The notes: a model not told the origin generated them from the letters alone. A stretch of DNA of 64,000 nucleotides from Anabaena minutissima FACHB-250 (GCF_014697125.1 NZ_JACJRG010000005.1:1-64000), one strand, 5' to 3'. Positions 48,844 to 58,653 are shown, numbered from the stretch's first letter. Made by a program: numbers and translations.

Positions 48844-49132
48844 CAGCGAGGAAATTCAACCAGTTATAGTTAATCGCAGTCCTGGTTTTAGCTTTAGGTT
48901 TAAAGAGGATTTAGCTTGGTGGTTCAAGCAAGATGTTCAGAAAGCATCGAAAATTTTGGATTTGGTGACGGCTGTGATGCAAAATCCCTTCGAGGGGATT
49001 GGTAAACCAGAACCATTAAAGTATTTAGATGCAGATATTTGGTCACGACGCATCGATTTAGAACATCGGCTGATGTATCGGGTGGGAAATACCCAAATTG
49101 ATTTTCTTTGTTGTCGTTATCATTACGAATAA
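48815..49132 (+). CDS. YoeB/Txe-type ribosome-dependent mRNase toxin
   Basis: About 105 residues from a TTG start inside the antitoxin gene. The core reads RFKEDLAWWFKQDVQKASKI, then NPFEGIGKPEPLKYLDADIW and RRIDLEHRLMYRV, with a C-terminal CCRYHYE. The G.GKPE.L and R.I..EHRL.Y words match Txe/YoeB toxins, including the catalytic His and terminal Tyr region. The start is uncertain; an unusually long antitoxin overlap is needed for any start. Confidence 0.85.
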   Translation: MGKRKNKKADSEEIQPVIVNRSPGFSFRFKEDLAWWFKQDVQKASKILDLVTAVMQNPFEGIGKPEPLKYLDADIWSRRIDLEHRLMYRVGNTQIDFLCCRYHYE

Positions 49133-49147
49133 GAAACTTGCTGATGT

Positions 49148-50638
49148 TTACTGGTGTTCTTTGGGATTTTTTAGCAGCAATACTAATACTGCTCCTGAAA
49201 GAATACCTCCTATCCAACCAAACAGTAAATTAACCAAAATCCACCAGCCAGCTTGCTTAACAAATCGCCGCAGTAGCCACCATTGGATAATTCCGACGAT
49301 GAGGCCTACTGACATGAAGGACAGTCCGATTACACTATCCAAATCACCGCTAAACATCATATTCCCTAGGAGAACGGAAATACAAGCACCTAAAGTAGTT
49401 CCTAATAGCCACCACTTTTCAGATATGGGGATGTGTCTTCGCAGCATTAGTAATTGCATGAAGCCGATTGTCAAGGCCATCGTTGCAACTACAGCTTGAT
49501 AACTCAGGATTGTACCGAAGATAGGCTCTACTATTACATGAGCGATCGCCGCAAGAATTCCCCCTCCAATCAAACCCAAAACATTCACTAACACCCATTG
49601 CAAATAAAAACCAAACCCTACTTTTGGACTATCGCCAGATACAGCAGCAGGTGCAGCAGACTGAGGTTGTTGGGGAATCTCTTGACGATACTGGGCTGGA
49701 ACTGGCGGCGGAGGCGAATACAAGGGAGGTTGAGAATTAATTGGTTGCTGCTGTGCGGGATCAAACGGTATCGTCGGTGTATATCCTGGATTAGTAGGTG
49801 TTTGTGTTGGTGCGTAAGCATTGCCCAACTGTTGTACAGCTAATAAAGCTTCCATCGCCGAAGGATAGCGTTGGCGAAAGTCATAGCGTACCATCCTATC
49901 TAATACATCCCCCAAAGCCGGGCTGACTTGTACTAATTGTCGCCAGACAATTTCCGCCGTTTGGATATCTTCTTCCAATTGATGGGGCATTAACCCCGTT
50001 AAAGCTTGAATACCAATCATCCCCACAGCGTAGACATCGCTGCTTAATCTGGGGCTACCCCGACTCTGTTCACTGGGCATATAGCCAGCCGTACCAATAC
50101 CTACGGTCATTTTCGTGACACCTTCGCCAGTCACCACCTGCGTACTAATTTCTTTCACCGCCCCGAAGTCAATTAGCACAACTTTGCCGTCACTCTTGCG
50201 GCGAATTAGGTTTGGCGGTTTGATATCGCGGTGAATGACTTGATTTTGATGGACAAAGGCTAATGGTTGCAGGATATTTTGCAACAAGGCAATGGTATAT
50301 GCTTCACTCAGCCGTTTTCCAGGGGTGAGTTCATCACTGAGGGGATGACCATCAATAAATTGTTGAACGAGAAAAAATTCCTCGTTTTCTTCAAAGTGCG
50401 CCAATAGTTGGGGAATTTGGTCATGAGTACCTAACTTGTGTAATAACTGTGCTTCTGATTGAAACAACCGCCTAGCAACTTGTAAGGTCATGGGATCAGT
50501 TGCCATTGGTTTGAGTAGTTTGACTACACAATGATTGTTGTAAAGTTTAGTGTCTTCGGAAATGAAGGTTTGACCAAAACCACCAGCACCCAAGACTTTG
50601 GTGATTTTATAGCGTCCATCTAGTAACTGACCCAACAT
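49148..50638 (-). CDS. Hanks-type Ser/Thr protein kinase with C-terminal membrane domain
   Basis: A 496-residue kinase from the chosen ATG, with GGAGG 11 bases upstream. The kinase domain spans about 1-265: Gly loop VLGAGGFGQTFISED, HRDIKPPNLI near residue 150, and DFGAVKEI near 170. A Pro/Gln-rich linker (~265-330) leads to four or five membrane helices including LVNVLGLIGGGILAAIAHVI and FMSVGLIVGIIQWWLLRRFV. Unlike the kinase encoded at 17043-19136 it has no N-terminal Cys motif and no TPRs. Signal unknown; the membrane part may sense or anchor. Confidence 0.9.
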   Translation of the reverse strand: MLGQLLDGRYKITKVLGAGGFGQTFISEDTKLYNNHCVVKLLKPMATDPMTLQVARRLFQSEAQLLHKLGTHDQIPQLLAHFEENEEFFLVQQFIDGHPLSDELTPGKRLSEAYTIALLQNILQPLAFVHQNQVIHRDIKPPNLIRRKSDGKVVLIDFGAVKEISTQVVTGEGVTKMTVGIGTAGYMPSEQSRGSPRLSSDVYAVGMIGIQALTGLMPHQLEEDIQTAEIVWRQLVQVSPALGDVLDRMVRYDFRQRYPSAMEALLAVQQLGNAYAPTQTPTNPGYTPTIPFDPAQQQPINSQPPLYSPPPPVPAQYRQEIPQQPQSAAPAAVSGDSPKVGFGFYLQWVLVNVLGLIGGGILAAIAHVIVEPIFGTILSYQAVVATMALTIGFMQLLMLRRHIPISEKWWLLGTTLGACISVLLGNMMFSGDLDSVIGLSFMSVGLIVGIIQWWLLRRFVKQAGWWILVNLLFGWIGGILSGAVLVLLLKNPKEHQ

Positions 50639-50952
50639 AAAGGCGATTACCTCCGGTAGAGCATAGCCCACCGCACAGAAGAATGTCTGTATTTTAACTC
50701 TACTGGTACATATGCCAATAGAGGGAACAGGGAACAGCAGAGGAAAAAACTATTGCCGACATTGGATAATAGATGGATGAAGTCAGTTATTCTATAAGAA
50801 TTACGTACAAATTACAGAATAACGTATCGCTAAAGCGAAAGCTCCGCTAACGCGTAGCGCATACCACAGAGACGTAGAGAACACAGAAAAATAAGGGTTT
50901 GAGAGAGTTTTTGCGTAAGTCCTGTTCTACTGTGCCTCACTCCCTACTTCCT

Positions 50953-51657
50953 CTAAATACCCCATAGCTGCATTAACATAAATGCCAAAGCTGCACTACC
51001 TAAAGGAACGGTCAAATTGTCAATACCTAAAAACGAAAAAGCTTCTAAACTAGTGGCGACGAATGCAACTACTAGTGAGACTGTCCAAGTTTGCCAAATA
51101 TTACCGAATACGCCCAGTAAAATTAAACTACAGACGACATAACTCATTAATGCCATAGTTAAAGAGCCTTCCCAGCTCTTTTGCGCTCCCAAGAGTTTAT
51201 ACTTGTGTTTACCAAAGCGTTGACCAACTAAAGCGGCGAGTCCATCACCCCAGCACATAATCATCATTCCAATCGCTGCATACTGGGGTTGTTGTACATA
51301 CCAGAAGTAAGCTACTAAAATTCCCACACTAGCAGCGTAAAAAAATGTGCCTAAGCTTTGCCTTCCTACACTATTGATGCCGGGAAGAAGAGGAAAAATG
51401 TAGGATAACAGAGTGATAATACTGGCTAAAATTGAAGCACCAATACCTATGCTGGCAGGAATATTCAGCCACCACGCGATCAAAATGACATGACCAGCAC
51501 CAATATGAACTATTTTACGGATGATTTCCGGATCGCTAGTAGCAAAGCGACTTACTAATCCAGCGATCGCTAGAATAAAAAATACCCAAGCTGCAACAAT
51601 AGTAATTTGCAGCCATAGAGGAGGGGCTAAGATGAAATCAGGAAATTGAGTTAACAA
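50953..51657 (-). CDS. Phytol/polyprenol kinase-like membrane protein
   Basis: A 234-residue integral membrane protein with seven or so helices. The cytidylyltransferase-kinase family words are [17 protein letters not shown] near residue 46 and [20 protein letters not shown] near 135, then [13 protein letters not shown]. This group includes phytol kinase, which re-uses phytol from chlorophyll for tocopherol, and dolichol kinase. In cyanobacteria phytol kinase is the best guess, since tocopherol synthesis is present. It is divergent from yidD. Confidence 0.75.
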   Translation of the reverse strand: MLTQFPDFILAPPLWLQITIVAAWVFFILAIAGLVSRFATSDPEIIRKIVHIGAGHVILIAWWLNIPASIGIGASILASIITLLSYIFPLLPGINSVGRQSLGTFFYAASVGILVAYFWYVQQPQYAAIGMMIMCWGDGLAALVGQRFGKHKYKLLGAQKSWEGSLTMALMSYVVCSLILLGVFGNIWQTWTVSLVVAFVATSLEAFSFLGIDNLTVPLGSAALAFMLMQLWGI

Positions 51658-51720
51658 AGATGCTACAAGATAGAAAACGTTTTATCCTTGTTACCAATTT
51701 ATAAGATTTGGGCGACAGTA

Positions 51721-51954
51721 ATGAAGCAATTATTTATTTGGTTGATTAAAGGCTACAGAATATTTATCTCTCCCCTATTTCTACCCACCTGTCGCTTTCA
51801 ACCGACTTGTTCAATGTATGCGATCGAAGCCATAGAAAGATTTGGCATATTTCGCGGCGGCTGGATGGCTACCCGACGGATTTTGCGTTGTCATCCATTC
51901 CATCCCGGTGGTTATGATCCTGTACCGGAGAAGGAGGGGACAGGTGACAGGTGA
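51721..51954 (+). CDS. yidD: Membrane protein insertion efficiency factor YidD
   Basis: A 77-residue YidD, which helps YidC place proteins in the membrane. The N-terminal amphipathic helix ([17 protein letters not shown]) is followed by the conserved [20 protein letters not shown] with its Cys pair, and [14 protein letters not shown] near the C-terminus. The upstream TTG (11 codons earlier) is less likely. The last codons run into a GACAGGTGACAGGT repeat, so the end EKEGTGDR is probably repeat-derived. Confidence 0.92.
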   Translation: MKQLFIWLIKGYRIFISPLFLPTCRFQPTCSMYAIEAIERFGIFRGGWMATRRILRCHPFHPGGYDPVPEKEGTGDR

Positions 51955-52118
51955 CAGGTGACAGGGGAAAAGAAAGCAGGGGAAGCAGGGGGAGCAGGGG
52001 AGCAGAGGAGCAAAGAAGAAAAACAAATAACTATTAACTCAGGACTCAGGACTCAGCACTCCTCACTCACTACTCTTCACTACTCACTACTCACAACTCA
52101 GCACTCAGCACTCAGCAC

Positions 52119-52967
52119 TCACAACTTACTTCGACGCACAAAGGGTAGTAGGTCTTCTAGAATTGTTTCGTGATAGTGTTCTTGGGGATAGTGACCGACG
52201 TTGTTGAGTTTAATCACTTCTGCATCTGGTACAGACTTGGCAAAACTTTCTGCTACATCTATAGGCAACCAAGGGTCAATCATTCCCCATTGAATTAAAA
52301 TTGGTTGTTGCCATTGTTGAAAGCCGGATGTAATTTCTGTCATGGCTGCTGGTAGTTGCAGATTGCGAATCGTGGTTAACAGCGCACGTCCCACGGCGGA
52401 AGTCTTTAAATATTGTTTGCGGTAAACATCTAAATCTTTGTCTTCAATGCGATAACGACTACCACCTTCTAAAGTGCGGTCAACTAATAGGGGGTCTTGA
52501 GTCATCATGTCACCCACAAATGGTAAACCCATCTGTTGAAGTTTCCAAGGTAATTTTGCATCCAGAGAAATGGGTGTATTTAAAATAGCTATGTTGGCAA
52601 TTTTTTCGGGATTTCTTAAAGCATATTGTAGACCAACAGAACCTAAAAAACCTTGTACAACTAGAGAAAATCGTTCTAGTTCTAAAGCTTCAATAAAGCC
52701 TGATAATGCTTTGATATAAGCATCGGGAGTGTAAGGAAACTCTTGTTTTTCCGGTTTAGCAGAAAAGCCAGAACCAATCCAATCTGGTGCGATCGCTCTT
52801 GTTCCTTGGTTGGCTAATGCTGGTAAAATGTTACGCCAACTATAACTTTGTGATGGGATTCCATGTAGTAAGACTACAGGTAATAAGTCAGTTTGACCAA
52901 TTGGCGTAGCTTCCCGATAAAACCATTCTAAAGAATCTACTGTTATTTTATTTTCTTTTATCGACAC
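52119..52967 (-). CDS. Alpha/beta-fold hydrolase with unusual nucleophile elbow
   Basis: A 282-residue alpha/beta hydrolase related to haloalkane dehalogenase and epoxide hydrolase-type enzymes. The oxyanion region is VVLLHGIPSQSYSWRNILPA, then APDWIGSGFSAKP. The elbow reads LVVQGFLGSVG, where the nucleophile position holds Gly rather than Ser or Asp. The expected acid (WGMIDPWLPIDVA) and the His (NNVGHYPQEHYHE) are present. It may be a non-catalytic relative or use an unusual mechanism. Cyanobacterial members of this type commonly have VQGxxxS at the elbow. Confidence 0.8.
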   Translation of the reverse strand: MSIKENKITVDSLEWFYREATPIGQTDLLPVVLLHGIPSQSYSWRNILPALANQGTRAIAPDWIGSGFSAKPEKQEFPYTPDAYIKALSGFIEALELERFSLVVQGFLGSVGLQYALRNPEKIANIAILNTPISLDAKLPWKLQQMGLPFVGDMMTQDPLLVDRTLEGGSRYRIEDKDLDVYRKQYLKTSAVGRALLTTIRNLQLPAAMTEITSGFQQWQQPILIQWGMIDPWLPIDVAESFAKSVPDAEVIKLNNVGHYPQEHYHETILEDLLPFVRRSKL

Positions 52968-53060
52968 GCTGTTTTCCTATCAGTTTTATATGAAAAATCT
53001 TACCATTTTGCTGGGGGTGTAGGGGTGTAAGGGTGTAGGGGTGTTGAGAAAATTTGGTTG

Positions 53061-53387
53061 TTATTCCTTCTTCAGAATGTCAATCATATTTTTGACGTAG
53101 GGTTTCGCTGCATCTGGGAAGGTTGCCAAGGCCACTGCTGTACCAGCGCGAATAGAAACATCCACAGATTTATCTTGGAGAATAGTTGCAATATCTTTGA
53201 TGTAGGGTTTTGCAGATTCTCCTAGGTTTGCTATACCGTTAATTTGCCATCCTTCTGGTTTAGGCTGTTCTATTGCACTCACCCAAGGTAAAGACAGCAA
53301 TAGAATTAGCACTGTTTGATGTATAACTGCATCAATTTTTGTCGCTGTGGTTTGCAATCTTGTAATGCCTCGTAAATGCTTGGCCAC
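53061..53387 (-). pseudogene. HEAT-repeat protein fragment next to IS debris
   Basis: The last ~70 residues contain two HEAT-like units with the shared words ESAKPYIKDIATILQDKSVD and DAAKPYVKNMIDILKKE. The first ~30 residues come from DNA that in another frame is transposase-like, so the reading frame is a chimera of an IS remnant and a HEAT gene tail. The normal start of the HEAT protein is gone. A short product is possible but not expected to be functional. Confidence 0.55.
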
Positions 53388-53542
53388 TTCCGGCTAAATA
53401 CTGGTGATACCGATAAATCTGCCTAACTGTAGGCATGACGCGTTAACAATATTGCGTCTGTTAGTTCAAAGGTTGCCTCTTGCGCTCTACCTAAACACTT
53501 GTACGCTGTTTGACGAAATTCTTCTAATTTGACAGGTTTCAT
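53306..53542 (-). pseudogene. N-terminal fragment of an IS transposase, frameshifted
   Basis: From an ATG the frame reads KPVKLEEFRQTAYKCLGRAQ, then LTRHAYS and a stop (at 53423-53425). A second frame continues VSPVFSRKWPSIYEALQDCK and PQRQKLMQLYIKQ to a stop. Together they match the N-terminal ~75 residues of a DDE transposase common in cyanobacteria (PV...W.S.Y.AL.D.RP.R..LM.L), with a frameshift and loss of the catalytic part. Confidence 0.65.
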
Positions 53543-53810
53543 ATTAGCAGGTGAGAGTGGGTGATTCTTCTCTCAGCCTCTGCTAATTGGGGGTTTGTGT
53601 TCAAGGACACCCCTTATGTTTCTTTTCCGATCTGCTATTTAGTCTAAACTCCAGTATTTAGGCAATAAAATGCATTAATTATGCCACATATTTAAATATA
53701 AAAATATTGCACATCACCAATTAATTAGTGACCATAGTAACAGGACGAGGAAATTAATTAAATTCAACCTCTAACCCCAAAGAAAATCATTTTATTAGGA
53801 GTCACAAAAA

Positions 53811-53996
53811 GTGTCCAATATTGTTATCTCTGATTTAAGCCAAGAAAACATCTTGACAGATTTATCTGATGAGCAAATCAACGATATTCAAGGTGGTGGA
53901 ATACTTGGAGCAACAATAATCGTAGTAGTAGCAGCAGCAGCAGTTACTACTTATTTAGCAGGTTACAAAGATGGTGCTGATAGTTGTAAGATTTAG
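53811..53996 (+). CDS. Double-glycine leader peptide, bacteriocin-like, copy 1
   Basis: A 61-residue peptide starting at GTG with TAGGAG upstream. The leader IVISDLSQENILTDLSDEQI then DIQGGG is a textbook double-glycine leader of the type cut by C39-peptidase ABC transporters. The core is a hydrophobic helix (ATIIVVVAAAAVTTYLAG) ending in YKDGADSCKI. The next gene is a close paralogue. No transporter or modification enzyme lies within view, so export would use one encoded elsewhere. It could be an antimicrobial, a signal, or a matured peptide. Confidence 0.75.
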   Translation: MSNIVISDLSQENILTDLSDEQINDIQGGGILGATIIVVVAAAAVTTYLAGYKDGADSCKI

Positions 53997-54110
53997 CATT
54001 TTCTTGAAAGATAGCGCAATCCAAACTGCCGAAAATGTGATTGCTATTTCCAATGAAATAGAATGAAACGGGAACATCACAAACGCATTTTTTCTGAGGA
54101 GTAAATCAAA

Positions 54111-54290
54111 ATGTCTAGCATTGTTATTTCTGATTTGAAGCAAGAAAGTATCTTAACAGATTTATCTGACGAACAAATTAATCATATCCAAGGTGGGTTG
54201 ATAGGAGCATCAATAGTAATATCCGTAGTAATAGTAGCTACAGCTATTTATGTGAGAGGTTATAAAGATGGTGCTAATAGTTGTGCATAG
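54111..54290 (+). CDS. Double-glycine leader peptide, bacteriocin-like, copy 2
   Basis: A 59-residue paralogue of the peptide encoded just upstream. The leader IVISDLKQESILTDLSDEQI then HIQGG is nearly the same; the core (LIGASIVISVVIVATAIYV) is a different hydrophobic helix, but the end RGYKDGANSCA keeps the GYKDGA.SC word. It starts at ATG with GAGGAG nine bases upstream. A perfect 36-bp palindrome follows 13 bp after its stop. Confidence 0.75.
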   Translation: MSSIVISDLKQESILTDLSDEQINHIQGGLIGASIVISVVIVATAIYVRGYKDGANSCA

Positions 54291-54303
54291 GGTCTAATAG
54301 ATT

Positions 54304-54339
54304 GTAGATTGAGTTCCGCGATCGCGGAACTCAATCTAC
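54304..54339. terminator. Perfect 36-bp palindrome after the peptide genes
   Basis: Each half is GTAGATTGAGTTCCGCGA, exactly complementary to the other, with no loop bases, and the HIP1 octamer GCGATCGC is at the centre. An 18-bp stem will form in RNA or DNA. No T run follows, so it would be a stem-type end or 3' stabiliser rather than a classic intrinsic terminator. Confidence 0.65.
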
Positions 54340-54736
54340 CTTGAATATTGTTTATCGTCTACAGGAAATTGTAGAGTGTCTGAAACCTCGTACATTGGCT
54401 AAGGTATTGATATGACAATAAAATTTCCATAAATAAATTCAGGATATTTTGACGCAGTATTTCTACATTTTGAGGTTTCAAGCTTATAAATTTAGCAGAA
54501 TCTATGCTTTTCCTTACGGAAATATTGCCATGATAAATAAGGTATGTATGATATGTGAGGGAATTTAAATTATGCCAAGAAATATAAATATTTAAAACTT
54601 GATACTCTTTATACACGCTGGTTTTTCGGAGATTTTTTTAGTTAAAAATGATTCCGAAAAATGGCAGTATTTGCTACATATTTAATTTTAGGAAATATCG
54701 TTTTTATTACAACTTAAAAATCCAGTTAGCGGCACA

Positions 54737-56527
54737 ATGGGGCAAAGAAACAATACTGTTTATTTGCGCTCGGAGACGAATAAAATAATGGTAGCGATGT
54801 CTACGACCGGCAACGCCAACGCAGAAAATGTTCAGCATCGACTAACTGTACAAACTGTAGAAATTGCCCCTAACACTACGGCGATTCGCTGTCTAGACTG
54901 GGATCGCGATCGCTTCGATATCGAATTCGGACTGCAAAACGGTACGACTTATAATTCATATCTAATTAGAGGCGAACAAACAGTTTTAGTCGATACTTCT
55001 CACCAGAAGTTCCGCCAACTGTATTTAGATACACTAAAAGGTCTGGTTAACCCCAAGACTATTGATTACATTATTGTCAGTCATACAGAACCAGATCATA
55101 GTGGTTTGGTGGAAGATGTGCTGCAATTAGCACCAAGAGCAACTGTTTTGGCTTCTAAAATTGCGTTGCAATTTTTGGAAGGTTTGGTACATGATCCATT
55201 TTCTAAGCGGATTGTCAAAAGTGGTGATCGCATTGATATTGGTAAAGGTCACGAAATCGAATTCGTGAGTGCGCCTAACCTCCACTGGCCAGACACCATC
55301 TTTAGTTATGACCGCAAAACCCAAACCATCTTTACCTGTGATGCTTTTGGGATGCACTTCTGTGACGATCGCACTTTTGATGAAGATTTAGAAGCGATCG
55401 AAGCTGATTTTAGATTCTACTATGACTGTCTCATGGGGCCAAATGCTCGTTCTCTCCTGAACGCAATGAAGCGGATGGGTGAACTGGGCAAGATTAATAT
55501 TATCGCCAACGGTCACGGGCCGTTGTTGTATCATCACCTGGATGTCTTGACTGAGTGTTACCAAAGTTGGAGTCAAAGACAAGCCAAAGCCGAAACCACT
55601 GTTGGTTTATTCTATACCTCCGATTATGGATATAGCGATCGCCTTGGTCAAGCCATAGCTGAAGGTATCCAAAAAACTGGTCTGGGTGTGGAAATCATTG
55701 ACCTCAGCACCACCGACATCCAAGAAATCCAAGAATTGGCAGGTAGAGCAGCTGGTTTAATTATCGGTATGCCGCCGACAACCTCCGTTGCAGCCCAAGC
55801 TGGTATTAGTTCTTTGCTATCGGTAATTAAAGATAAGCAAGTAGTCGGCTTGTTTGAATGCTTCGGTGGCGATGACGAACCTGTTGATACAATTCGCCGG
55901 AAGTTTATTGACTTGGGTGTAAAAGAAGCCTTCCCAGCCATTCGGATTCGAGAAGTTCCCGGTGCATCCACCTACCAAATGTGTACCGAAGCAGGTACAG
56001 ACTTGGGTCAATTGCTGACACGGGAACGCAACATCAAGCAAATCAAAGCTCTTGATGTCAACATGGAAAAGGCTTTGGGACGGATTAGCAACGGGTTGTA
56101 TATTGTCACCACCAAAAAAGGTGATGTTAGCAGCGCGATGTTAGCTTCCTGGGTAGCACAGGCGAGTTTGCAACCATTAGGATTCACCATTGCTGTAGCC
56201 AAAGACCGCGCCATTGATAGCTTAATGCAAGTAGGCGATCGCTTTGTCCTCAACGTCTTAGAAGAAGGCAATTATCAAGAACTGAAAAAGCACTTCCTCA
56301 AGCGTTTGCTGCCCGGTGCTGATCGCTTTACAGGAGTGAGAACCCAAACCGCTAAAAATGGTTCTCCCATCCTCACAGACGCTCTAGCATACATGGAATG
56401 CGAAGTCCAAAGCAGCATGGAATGCAGCGACCACTGGCTTTTATACTGCACAGTCCAAGAAGGTCGTGTTTCCAAATCTGACGGATTCACCGCAGTTCGT
56501 CACCGTAAGGTAGGTAATTACTACTAA
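54737..56527 (+). CDS. flv3: Flavodiiron protein Flv3 type
   Basis: This reduces O2 to water with NAD(P)H, without releasing reactive oxygen. It has 596 residues in three domains: a lactamase-like diiron domain with all ligands visible (VSHTEPDHSGL near residue 117, with further His later), a flavodoxin-like FMN domain (TTVGLFYTSDYGYSDRLGQA near 293), and a C-terminal flavin-reductase domain (GLYIVTTKKGDVSSAMLASW near 452). Full diiron ligands are typical of Flv3. It is paired with an Flv1-type gene 91 bp downstream; the tandem arrangement fits the heterocyst pair (Flv3B/Flv1B) better than the vegetative pair, which is separated in PCC 7120. An ATG 17 codons in is another possible start. Confidence 0.9.
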   Translation: MGQRNNTVYLRSETNKIMVAMSTTGNANAENVQHRLTVQTVEIAPNTTAIRCLDWDRDRFDIEFGLQNGTTYNSYLIRGEQTVLVDTSHQKFRQLYLDTLKGLVNPKTIDYIIVSHTEPDHSGLVEDVLQLAPRATVLASKIALQFLEGLVHDPFSKRIVKSGDRIDIGKGHEIEFVSAPNLHWPDTIFSYDRKTQTIFTCDAFGMHFCDDRTFDEDLEAIEADFRFYYDCLMGPNARSLLNAMKRMGELGKINIIANGHGPLLYHHLDVLTECYQSWSQRQAKAETTVGLFYTSDYGYSDRLGQAIAEGIQKTGLGVEIIDLSTTDIQEIQELAGRAAGLIIGMPPTTSVAAQAGISSLLSVIKDKQVVGLFECFGGDDEPVDTIRRKFIDLGVKEAFPAIRIREVPGASTYQMCTEAGTDLGQLLTRERNIKQIKALDVNMEKALGRISNGLYIVTTKKGDVSSAMLASWVAQASLQPLGFTIAVAKDRAIDSLMQVGDRFVLNVLEEGNYQELKKHFLKRLLPGADRFTGVRTQTAKNGSPILTDALAYMECEVQSSMECSDHWLLYCTVQEGRVSKSDGFTAVRHRKVGNYY

Positions 56528-56618
56528 AAAAGCAGGGGAAGCAGGGAAGGCAGGGGAGGCAGAGGAGATTTTACCCCAATTCCCAATTCCCCATTCCCAA
56601 TTCCTCATTCCCAATACT

Positions 56619-58421
56619 ATGGATTTAAGCCGCTTCATCGAATCCGCAAAAAACTGGGCAAAGTCTACCCGGTTTTTACAATTTTTTGACAAACCTGAAA
56701 AAAAATCTATGAGCGATTCCAAGCCCCGTGACGTACAAGTTCTTCCCATTGCTACAGATACTAAAGTTCTCAGAGCGCGTAGTTGGTCACGTCTGCGGTT
56801 TGAAATTGAATATGCCTTAGAAAGAGGTACTACCTCTAACTCTTATGTAATCGAAGGTGATAAAACTGCAATTACAGACCCGCCTGCTGAAACTTTTACT
56901 GCTATCTATCTAGAAGCATTACAGCAGACGCTCAATTTGAAAAAATTGGATTACGTCATCCTGGGACACTTTAGCCCCAACCGTGTACCTACTCTCAAGG
57001 CTTTGTTAGCACTAGCTCCGCAAATTACCTTTGTTTGTTCCCTTCCTGGTGCGGCTAATTTACGGGCGGCGTTCCCCGATGACAGCTTAAATATCTTGGT
57101 GATGCGGGGGAAAGAAACCCTTGATTTAGGCAAGGGTCATGTGTTGAAGTTCTTGCCTATTCCTAGTCCCCGTTGGCCAGAAGGACTTTGCACCTATGAC
57201 CAACAAACCCAGATTCTCTACACAGATAAGCTGTTTGGGGTACATATCTGTAGTGATGATGTGTTTGACGACAACTGGGAATCCTTCAAGGAAGACCAGC
57301 GTTACTACTACAACTGTTTGATGGCCCCCCATGCTATCCATGTGGAAGCAGCATTGGAGAAGATTTCCGACTTACAGGTGAGAATGTATGCGGTAGGTCA
57401 CGGGCCTCTGGTACGTACCAGTTTAATGGCACTGACCCAAGCCTACGCTGATTGGAGTCTGGCTCAGAAAGACCGGGAAATTTCTGTGGCGTTATTATAT
57501 GCCTCAGCTTACGGTAATACTGCAACTCTTGCACAGGCGATCGCACTCGGACTAACTAAAGGTGGTGTAGCAGTCCAATCGATTAACTGCGAATTTGCTA
57601 CCCCTGAAGAGATTCAGTCCAATTTAGAGAAAGCGGACGGCTTCCTCATCGGTTCACCCACCATTGGCGGTCATGCACCAACCCCCATTCACACCGCTTT
57701 GGGTATTGTCCTCAAGGTGGGTGATAACAATAAATTAGCTGGGGTATTTGGTTCTTATGGCTGGAGTGGTGAAGCCTTAGACATGATTGAAGGTAAACTC
57801 CGCGATGCTGGATATCGCTTCGGTGTGGACACCCTCAAAGTCAAGTTTAAACCCGACGATGTTACCCTCAAGTATTGCGAAGAAGTGGGTACAGACTTCG
57901 CCCAAACCTTGAAGAAAGCCAAGAAATTACGTGTACCTCAACAAGCCGCTACTCCTGTAGAACAAGCTGTAGGTCGGATTGTTGGTTCAGTTTGTGTGAT
58001 TACAGCCAAGCAAGGCGAAGTATCTACAGGAATGCTGGGTTCTTGGGTATCTCAAGCTACCTTCAATCCTCCTGGTTTAACTGTGGCGATCGCTAAAGAA
58101 CGCGCGATAGAATCCCTCATGTATCCCGGTGGTAAATTTGCCCTGAATATCCTCTCAGAAGAGAATCACGGCGAATATATGAAGCATTTCCGCAAAAACT
58201 TCAAACCCGGAGAAGACCGTTTTGCCAACTTCACCACCACGGAAGCTGAAAACGGTTGTAAGGTGCTGACTGATGCCCTTGCTTATGTAGAATGCTCAGT
58301 TAGTCAACGGATGGAATGCGGCGACCATTGGGTAGTTTACGCCACCGTTGATAACGGTAAGCTCATCAAACCCGATGATGTAACTGCCATCAACCACCGT
58401 AAAACGGGTAATCATTACTAA
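56619..58421 (+). CDS. flv1: Flavodiiron protein Flv1 type
   Basis: The partner of Flv3. It has 600 residues with the same three domains. The diiron site has lost ligands: the word that is SHTEPDHSG in Flv3 reads GHFSPNRVP here, as in other Flv1 proteins, so it likely works with Flv3 as a hetero-oligomer. The flavodoxin-like domain begins VALLYASAYGNTATLAQAIA near residue 289 and the flavin-reductase domain GSVCVITAKQGEVSTGMLGS near 454. The first ~30 residues are an extension before SDSKPRDVQVLP; an ATG there is an alternative start. A 90-bp G+A-rich repeat separates it from flv3. Confidence 0.9.
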   Translation: MDLSRFIESAKNWAKSTRFLQFFDKPEKKSMSDSKPRDVQVLPIATDTKVLRARSWSRLRFEIEYALERGTTSNSYVIEGDKTAITDPPAETFTAIYLEALQQTLNLKKLDYVILGHFSPNRVPTLKALLALAPQITFVCSLPGAANLRAAFPDDSLNILVMRGKETLDLGKGHVLKFLPIPSPRWPEGLCTYDQQTQILYTDKLFGVHICSDDVFDDNWESFKEDQRYYYNCLMAPHAIHVEAALEKISDLQVRMYAVGHGPLVRTSLMALTQAYADWSLAQKDREISVALLYASAYGNTATLAQAIALGLTKGGVAVQSINCEFATPEEIQSNLEKADGFLIGSPTIGGHAPTPIHTALGIVLKVGDNNKLAGVFGSYGWSGEALDMIEGKLRDAGYRFGVDTLKVKFKPDDVTLKYCEEVGTDFAQTLKKAKKLRVPQQAATPVEQAVGRIVGSVCVITAKQGEVSTGMLGSWVSQATFNPPGLTVAIAKERAIESLMYPGGKFALNILSEENHGEYMKHFRKNFKPGEDRFANFTTTEAENGCKVLTDALAYVECSVSQRMECGDHWVVYATVDNGKLIKPDDVTAINHRKTGNHY

Positions 58422-58653
58422 AAGCTAAATTGCTGAACAGTTAGACATTGTAGAGATGTTGCAGTGCAACGTCTCTACAAATTTGTGTGTGGGTAAAATG
58501 TCTCTTGAGTTTGAAAGCTAGCTGTTTAGCGTAGAAGTGTGTAAACTTTATACAACAAATAGCTGTAAATATGATTTTAGGTGGGCAAAATTTAAAATTA
58601 TAGGCATTACAATTAACGTCTAATTTGTCAATCAAAAATTTTAAATCAAAATT

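Noticed and set aside
54359-54616. An 85-residue gene on the minus strand upstream of flv3
   Set aside because: AT-rich, no ribosome site and no recognised motif; it lies in the likely flv3 promoter region.
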